From an uncultured Bdellovibrionales bacterium (GTDB taxonomy: Bacteria; Bdellovibrionota; FAC87; UBA2466), in contig CALCZU010000075.1 in assembly GCA_937903155.1 (NCBI GenBank), positions 1 to 10,604 on the forward strand: DNA of 10,604 nt, in the 5' to 3' direction. The stretch's first letter is position 1. Each line of letters begins with the position of its first letter. The notes beneath the pieces were generated by a model. That model saw only the letters and a program-made list of their open reading frames with translations. It did no database searches and was not told the DNA's origin. The translations under genes and the position numbers were made by a program. Below, in pieces: positions 7,401 through 10,604 of this stretch.

Positions 7401-7604
7401 CAGAAAGTCTGGCTTATTTTTCTTTTTGGAGCCATTCTTGCGATCTACAGCAGCTTCGTTTCTTGCCTTAACGTCTTTGCCGATATGGTTAATATAGTTT
7501 TCTAGGGCGCTTCTGTAGGTGAGTTCACCAGCGACTTCTGATAACCAGTGGTCTTTAATGTCTAAACAGTATTTCTTGAATAAATCTTTAGAGTTGTCTG
7601 CCAT
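4467..7604 (-). CDS. Type ISP-like restriction-modification protein without helicase (nuclease + N6-adenine methylase)
   Basis: This 1045-residue single-chain restriction-methylation protein probably cuts unmodified DNA and protects its own by N6-adenine methylation. An N-terminal PD-(D/E)XK nuclease shows D66 in KPDFLIE and E80/K82 in YIETKDLG. A helical region (about 150-320) leads to the methylase: GVFYTPDPVVDY (about 329-340), motif I LDPALGTGSF (367-376), GFEI (407-410), and catalytic NPPY (484-487). FITNHGYLDNPTFCGMR (about 557-573) and the ISP-type C-terminal block YRPFDTRFTYY (about 767-777) follow, the last probably helping target recognition. Classic Type ISP enzymes (LlaGI, LlaBIII, about 1500 or more residues) carry an SF2 helicase between nuclease and methylase; there is no room or motif for one here, so it behaves in layout like a Type IIG enzyme. 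It lies 152 bp after the DUF4268 gene and may have its own promoter there. No decay is visible. Confidence 0.9.
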   Translation of the reverse strand: MADNSKDLFKKYCLDIKDHWLSEVAGELTYRSALENYINHIGKDVKARNEAAVDRKNGSKKKNKPDFLIEKRKTPIGYIETKDLGVSLDDLISSDPTSQFQRYSKAYANLILTDYLEFRRYVRGELRSKTKIGKYTPKKGIVFFPGGQDELKSFFNEFLLEEVPTVTTSVELASRLAHLTRQVKRLVLNELKVEEDSVRLHKLMMAFQQVLLADMNSEKFSDMFAQTLAYGFFAARVHFDGTGEFSRRTASAILPKTNPFLRKLFREFSDESLPENLVGAVDDIVDLLKKTDIQSILREFEQMGRNDAVIHFYESFLAAYNPTLKRTLGVFYTPDPVVDYIVRSLDQILEDRFGRKKGLADDKALILDPALGTGSFLKKIISRIHERCQKGTWDSYVAENLLERIFGFEILMAPYSVAHLNLGLQLQKTGYSFSKDQRLGVFLTNTLEETAKRSEVLFADWISEEANAAASVKRDRPIMIVAGNPPYSGESQNEGEWIEKLMKGFDNIAKKKCANYFECDGKPLKEIQQKWLHDDYVKFIRFAHWRIEQTGHGVVAFITNHGYLDNPTFCGMRQALMQDFDELYIIDLHGNSKRKEICPDGSKDENVFDIQTGVSIALMIRSTTSSKRKPARVFRTDVFGLRDVKYDWLLKHDWRNTDFVEVFPETPSYLFLKQNNKLKKEYESGISVTELFPLCGTGIVTARDSLTIHMNSEKVWKTVKDFSSLSESEAREKFELGKDARDWKVKNAQADISVSGPKRQNIKPILYRPFDTRFTYYTGKGKGFIGQPCSKVMNHMLNGSNIGLCFVRPMSPRYEFSVHVAESMIDQCAVGNKSAGAGITYLAPLWEIDKKNKKPNLAPEVWDSLKDSIDPDEFFAYVYALLNCPEYKSKYSEFLRTDYPRIFITDDKKILRGLSKLGSELINIHLLKDDRLEGGKVVFAKSGSNEVGQISFEPESCKLYINRDQFFDNISPAAWSHQVGGYNVLEKWLKDRRGTKLDHDSIMCFEKIITGIELSVAIVAKINKFVLDAGGLPFRGKAAAKKEDL

Positions 7605-7756
7605 GCCTATAGCATCGGTATAATTTGCTGGATGGTTGATAACGCATAGCTACGTCCTCTATAAAAAGATTCCTACGAAATTCGAGCACGGTGAGGAGGT
7701 GGATCTTTAGTGCTTCTCTCTAGATACTTTTTTAGACCATGCGCGTTGTTTTAGTG

Positions 7757-8740
7757 CTAAGCCGCTTTGTCTTCATTTTGAGCTTCGAGAGTCTTAGCGC
7801 GCATTCCAAAGGATTGTTTCAATGCTTCAAGTTGGCGTCGTATCCAATCGTGCTGACGGGGCCAATCAGTTTTCTTTTCAAAGTCTGCTTTTTCTAACCG
7901 AATTACAATGCGACTGGCCTTTTTATCAGGTAGCTCCATCCACTCTAGAGGAGAACCAACTTCTTGTTCTATTTCTTCTTTGTGCTCAAGCAATTGCTGA
8001 AAAAACTTTTTTGCCCGAGCATCTCCCATATACACTTCCGCCGCGATACTTTCCTTTTGGCTATTCACTGTGGCCGACAAGTGAATCCCTGAGCGACCTA
8101 GACTGACACTCAACCAATGTTGAGGGCTTGCTTTATACGGTCGAATTTGTGAGTTTGTTTTCTTCAAAAAATCGGAAAAAGCCGACCAATATTCCCACTG
8201 AAGTTTTTTTGTCTCCGACAGGCCTTCGGTGCTTATTGTACTTGCAGCTTCCGAAATACGATTAGTCCAGTCATTTGGCTCAACAACAACATTGAACTTG
8301 GGTGCAGGATCTGAGTTTCCAATTTTCCATAGCTCGATTTCCAATCCAAAGAAATTTATTCTCGAATCTGTCACTTCATTAAGCCAATCAAGGGTGGCTC
8401 GATGTTCTTCAGTGAATTTCTTTGCAATCCACACTATCGTAAGGGCTTTTAAACCGGCAGCATAAGTCAGTATCTGTCCTAAATGAACGTGATCAGTTGA
8501 TTCTAATTGGTTTTCAATTAGTACCCATTGGTCGGAATTGACGTCCTTACAGAGGATATCAGCTCGAAAAGGTCCGACGTTCTTTTCTGAGGCCTCTAAT
8601 TCCAACTCTAAGCCTATTGCTTCACCTAGTAATTCCATGTTTTCAGATTGAGCAAGCCAAGGAGTAAACTCTTGTGCTTCGGTAGTCCAAATCGATCGAA
8701 GCGCTACCTTAGATAATGAGGCTAATTTATATTTTTTCAT
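7757..8740 (-). CDS. DUF4268 protein with PD-(D/E)XK-like core
   Basis: The 327-residue protein matches the widespread DUF4268 family. The N-terminal half looks like a restriction-endonuclease fold: FRADILCKD (D61) followed by WVLIENQLESTDHVHLGQIL (E76, Q78), then YAAGLKALTIVWIA and EEHRATLDWLNE. The usual ExK is ENQ here, as I recall for this family, so cleavage activity is uncertain. The middle has the family block FFGLEIELWKIGNSDPAPKFNVV (about 130-152) and PNDWT. The C-terminal half (about 180-315) carries the DUF4268 segment with WSAFSDFLKK and a late LEKADFEKKTDWPRQHDWI. Its ATG overlaps the stop of the upstream gene (ATGA), so translation is coupled. Such proteins often sit beside restriction systems. 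The role here, nuclease or accessory subunit, is inference. Confidence 0.85.
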   Translation of the reverse strand: MKKYKLASLSKVALRSIWTTEAQEFTPWLAQSENMELLGEAIGLELELEASEKNVGPFRADILCKDVNSDQWVLIENQLESTDHVHLGQILTYAAGLKALTIVWIAKKFTEEHRATLDWLNEVTDSRINFFGLEIELWKIGNSDPAPKFNVVVEPNDWTNRISEAASTISTEGLSETKKLQWEYWSAFSDFLKKTNSQIRPYKASPQHWLSVSLGRSGIHLSATVNSQKESIAAEVYMGDARAKKFFQQLLEHKEEIEQEVGSPLEWMELPDKKASRIVIRLEKADFEKKTDWPRQHDWIRRQLEALKQSFGMRAKTLEAQNEDKAA

Positions 8741-10275
8741 ACGATACCCATTTGTGATTGAAGTATTTGAAGTAATTTAACCATTGCAAGAGTGTCTTGC
8801 CCGCAATACTGAAGTAGATTCGCTCGAATCTCCTCTATGGCTACAGTGGAAGTTGTGGGTAAAATCATTTGTTCGTACTGCATTTGAGCCATTATTCCGT
8901 TATGAACATTCAACTGGTCGTAGGTCATTTCTGGAACTAACACAGGGAGGGTAGCCTTTATACTGTTTGAGCCTTTGAAATCGGGATGAAAATAGTACTT
9001 CTTAAATATATCTAACAAATCCACGAAACGTGGAAGTACTGCTAGAAGATCATTTCTAAGTTCCAAAGATGTATCAGCGAGATGTTCAATTACACTTTTT
9101 TCAAATCTGGCATTATAAGCAATGATACTTCCAAGTCTACCTAATGCATCGATAAGGCTTATAGCTAGTTCATGTCTCGGGTCTTCTCGGTCATTGGCAA
9201 GAAATTCGATTTGGGTAATGGGTCCGTTTGGATTCATCTGAATATGACAAGAGAATTGAAAAGGAACCTGTTGATAAGGACGTGTTCCTGGGAAGATGGG
9301 AATTGGAGGGTTAATTGTCTCAAAGTCTATAAAATAGAGTGGATAAGAAAGCTGGCATAACCACTCTTGAATCCCTTTTTTGTTGATTATGGCTTTGCCG
9401 GATTTTACGCTTTGTATTTGCTCAGCTTTTGACCTAGAGACTTTTTCGCCATCAGGGATATCAGCTATTCGAACAATTCCACGATCAAATAATTGGAACT
9501 TAGTCGAATTCCATACGCCACTTAGCTCGAATACGGAGTATTCAGGAATATTTTTCCAACACTGAGCTTTGAAAGCGCATTCATAAGGCGCATCGCACTG
9601 AGAACCAATTTTAGTACTGGGAATATTTGAATCTTCCAGCACTAAAAACATTTGTTTTAAATAATCAGAAGTTTTCTGCATCTCAATAAGGACGGAGTCA
9701 GTACAATCGATATCCGTAAAAAGATTATGAAAATTCGGAGAGACGCATTCTTTGTTAATATGTTTTAGTATGCTTGAGCGAACTTTGATCCCTGACTTCT
9801 CGACAACGTAACGTTGAATAGCCATGTCAGGAATGTGTTCATCCTTTACACTGGTACTGGACTTCACTTCTATCAGGTCCCAAGTACCATCTAAGTTATT
9901 ACGCAGAATATCTACACGTACTAATATTTTTTCCCAGAAGAATGCCGCTTCAAAGATTGCAGATGCCTCATTGCAAATGGCTTTCTTGGTCTCAGCAACA
10001 GCTTCATCTCGATGAAAATGGTCAGCTTTAATTAATAAGCCATTTGGATAGTATTTTTGAGCTGCCACACCGACTTGCTTCCCATAATCAAAACGTTGCT
10101 GTTGGCTCTCATCTGGCGGAGTCGCAAGTTCATTGTGATGGACAGTAAGGTAGAGTGCCTTTGAACATTGAATACCTGTACAATATTTCGATTTAGTTAG
10201 CTGATAATCACTCTTTCTGACTTTTGGAGCAGCGATAGAGGGGATTTCAGAAGATTTTCTTTTCGCGACCGACAT
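8737..10275 (-). CDS. DUF2779 protein: Cas4-like nuclease plus DnaQ-like exonuclease
   Basis: The 512-residue protein combines two nuclease modules. The N-terminal part (about 25-240) is Cas4/RecB-like: LTKSKYCTGIQCSKALYL with C37, VRVDILR (D122), IEVKSS (E136, K138), and a downstream cysteine set C227, C233, C239 in GSQCDAPYECAFKAQCW. Together these would give four cysteines for an iron-sulfur cluster as in Cas4. The C-terminal part (about 310-510) has RNase H-like DEDD exonuclease motifs YFIDFET (D317, E319), AYNARFEKSVI (N388) and YCGQDTLAM (D494). Motif II has Glu where DnaQ enzymes usually have Asp. This layout is typical of DUF2779 proteins, which remain functionally obscure. It is the first gene of the minus-strand set. 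A short hairpin covers its ribosome-binding site (10280-10296). It could process DNA or RNA ends in defence or repair. Confidence 0.85.
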   Translation of the reverse strand: MSVAKRKSSEIPSIAAPKVRKSDYQLTKSKYCTGIQCSKALYLTVHHNELATPPDESQQQRFDYGKQVGVAAQKYYPNGLLIKADHFHRDEAVAETKKAICNEASAIFEAAFFWEKILVRVDILRNNLDGTWDLIEVKSSTSVKDEHIPDMAIQRYVVEKSGIKVRSSILKHINKECVSPNFHNLFTDIDCTDSVLIEMQKTSDYLKQMFLVLEDSNIPSTKIGSQCDAPYECAFKAQCWKNIPEYSVFELSGVWNSTKFQLFDRGIVRIADIPDGEKVSRSKAEQIQSVKSGKAIINKKGIQEWLCQLSYPLYFIDFETINPPIPIFPGTRPYQQVPFQFSCHIQMNPNGPITQIEFLANDREDPRHELAISLIDALGRLGSIIAYNARFEKSVIEHLADTSLELRNDLLAVLPRFVDLLDIFKKYYFHPDFKGSNSIKATLPVLVPEMTYDQLNVHNGIMAQMQYEQMILPTTSTVAIEEIRANLLQYCGQDTLAMVKLLQILQSQMGIV

Positions 10276-10279
10276 GCAT

Positions 10280-10296
10280 ACCTTATCGGGTAAGGT
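10280..10296 (-). promoter_or_regulatory. Hairpin over the ribosome-binding site of the DUF2779 gene
   Basis: ACCTTA (10280-10285) and TAAGGT (10291-10296) form a 6-bp stem with a 5-base loop. On the minus strand the 3' arm contains AAGG about 6-8 nt before the ATG at 10275, which is the only Shine-Dalgarno-like element there. Folding would hide the ribosome-binding site, so translation of the operon's first gene could be damped or controlled. A palindromic operator is an alternative. The stem is short, and chance is not excluded. Confidence 0.4.
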
Positions 10297-10472
10297 GCAG
10301 ACATTCTTAAGAAAAGTAAGTTACCAACAATGCTATGCTCTATTAATTTCTTTCACTGGAATAATCTCGCGATAATTGGAGATAGCTTAGAGGATGTCAC
10401 GTTGCGCCAGTCATTCGAAACCTGAAATTATCGTAGCTACTCGATTTATATCGTTTGCTTGAACAGATTCTT

Positions 10473-10604
10473 TTAAGGAGGGCCACTTTTTTTTGACCAA
10501 ATTACATATTTTTTCTTGTCGTTATCACGTAATTCAGCTGCTTCGTGTATGCCAGTACTTGCACCACTTGGTACAGCTGCACGGCCAAAATAACCATCAT
10601 CGGT
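10473..10604 (-). pseudogene. eno: Enolase N-terminal fragment, broken at about 10505, entering from the right edge
   Basis: Read on the minus strand from 10604, the frame gives TDDGYFGRAAVPSGASTG followed by IHEAAELRDNDKKKY. This is the strongly conserved enolase region around residues 30-60 (GRAAVPSGASTG.HEA.ELRD.D). The expected continuation (Y-L-G-K-G-V-x-K-A-V) is absent: after the tyrosine codon at 10506-10508 the frame reads VIWSKKSGPP and stops at 10473-10475. The rest of the roughly 430-residue gene is therefore missing here, and the start lies outside the window. It is either a true remnant cut by rearrangement or an assembly join. A frameshift of the full gene is less likely because no frame continues enolase homology convincingly beyond the break. 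The 197 bp between it and the DUF2779 start contain no recognised gene. Confidence 0.8.

Noticed and set aside
7706..7758. A 9-bp direct repeat (TTTAGTGCT at 7706 and 7750) in the gap between the DUF4268 and restriction genes.
   Set aside because: Only two short copies, one overlapping a stop codon; chance is likely and no attachment-site or operator layout is visible.
10411..10505. A minus-strand open frame of about 30 codons after the enolase break, ending ...NRVATIISGFE.
   Set aside because: It looks protein-like, but there is no start codon with a ribosome-binding site, no recognised family, and it is too short to call; it may be the tail of another gene fragment.
2279..10604. CRISPR array, transposase or integrase in the accessory region.
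   Set aside because: I looked for regularly spaced repeats and recombinase-like proteins and saw none; the Cas4-like protein alone does not indicate CRISPR.

Overview
The window looks like a bacterial contig of moderate GC. The adapter sequence at its left edge suggests a short-read or metagenome assembly that begins at base 1. The left part is core chromosome: the 3' two thirds of pgk, then tpiA and secG, separated by 2 and 4 bp, followed 12 bp later by tRNA-Leu(GAG). Linkage of secG to a tRNA-Leu(GAG) gene is familiar from proteobacteria (E. coli secG-leuU), so a Gram-negative, proteobacterium-like host is likely. A Bdellovibrionota or old deltaproteobacterial affiliation is only a guess.

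From about 2040 to 2280 there is an RNA-gene and repeat zone: tRNA-Leu, a 46-bp near-perfect AT-rich palindrome, a block of interlocked GC-rich inverted repeats, and tRNA-Val(CAC) with an encoded CCA. Directly after tRNA-Val the gene content becomes accessory and looks more AT-rich by eye. This fits a genomic island next to a tRNA gene, but I see no integrase and no repeated tRNA 3' end inside the window.

The island holds two convergent gene sets whose stop codons are only 4 bp apart. On the plus strand (2433-4462) are a small ribbon-helix-helix-like protein, a SPL-like radical SAM protein and an ASCH-domain protein, each overlapping the next, so translation is probably coupled. On the minus strand (read from 10275 to 4467) are a DUF2779-type protein combining a Cas4-like nuclease with a DnaQ-like exonuclease, a DUF4268 protein with a PD-(D/E)XK-like core (4-bp overlap), and a 1045-residue restriction-methylation protein. 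The last resembles a Type ISP enzyme (nuclease, adenine methylase, ISP-type C-terminal domain) but lacks the helicase. The minus set looks like a restriction or anti-phage locus with three nuclease folds. The plus set looks like an uncharacterised nucleic-acid modification or repair cassette with its own regulator. Whether the two sets act together is unknown.

At the right edge, on the minus strand, about 33 codons of unmistakable enolase N-terminal sequence enter the window and then lose homology at about 10505, ending at a stop at 10473. This is either a truncated eno remnant marking an island or recombination boundary, or an assembly chimera. With adapter present at the other end, the chimera must be taken seriously.
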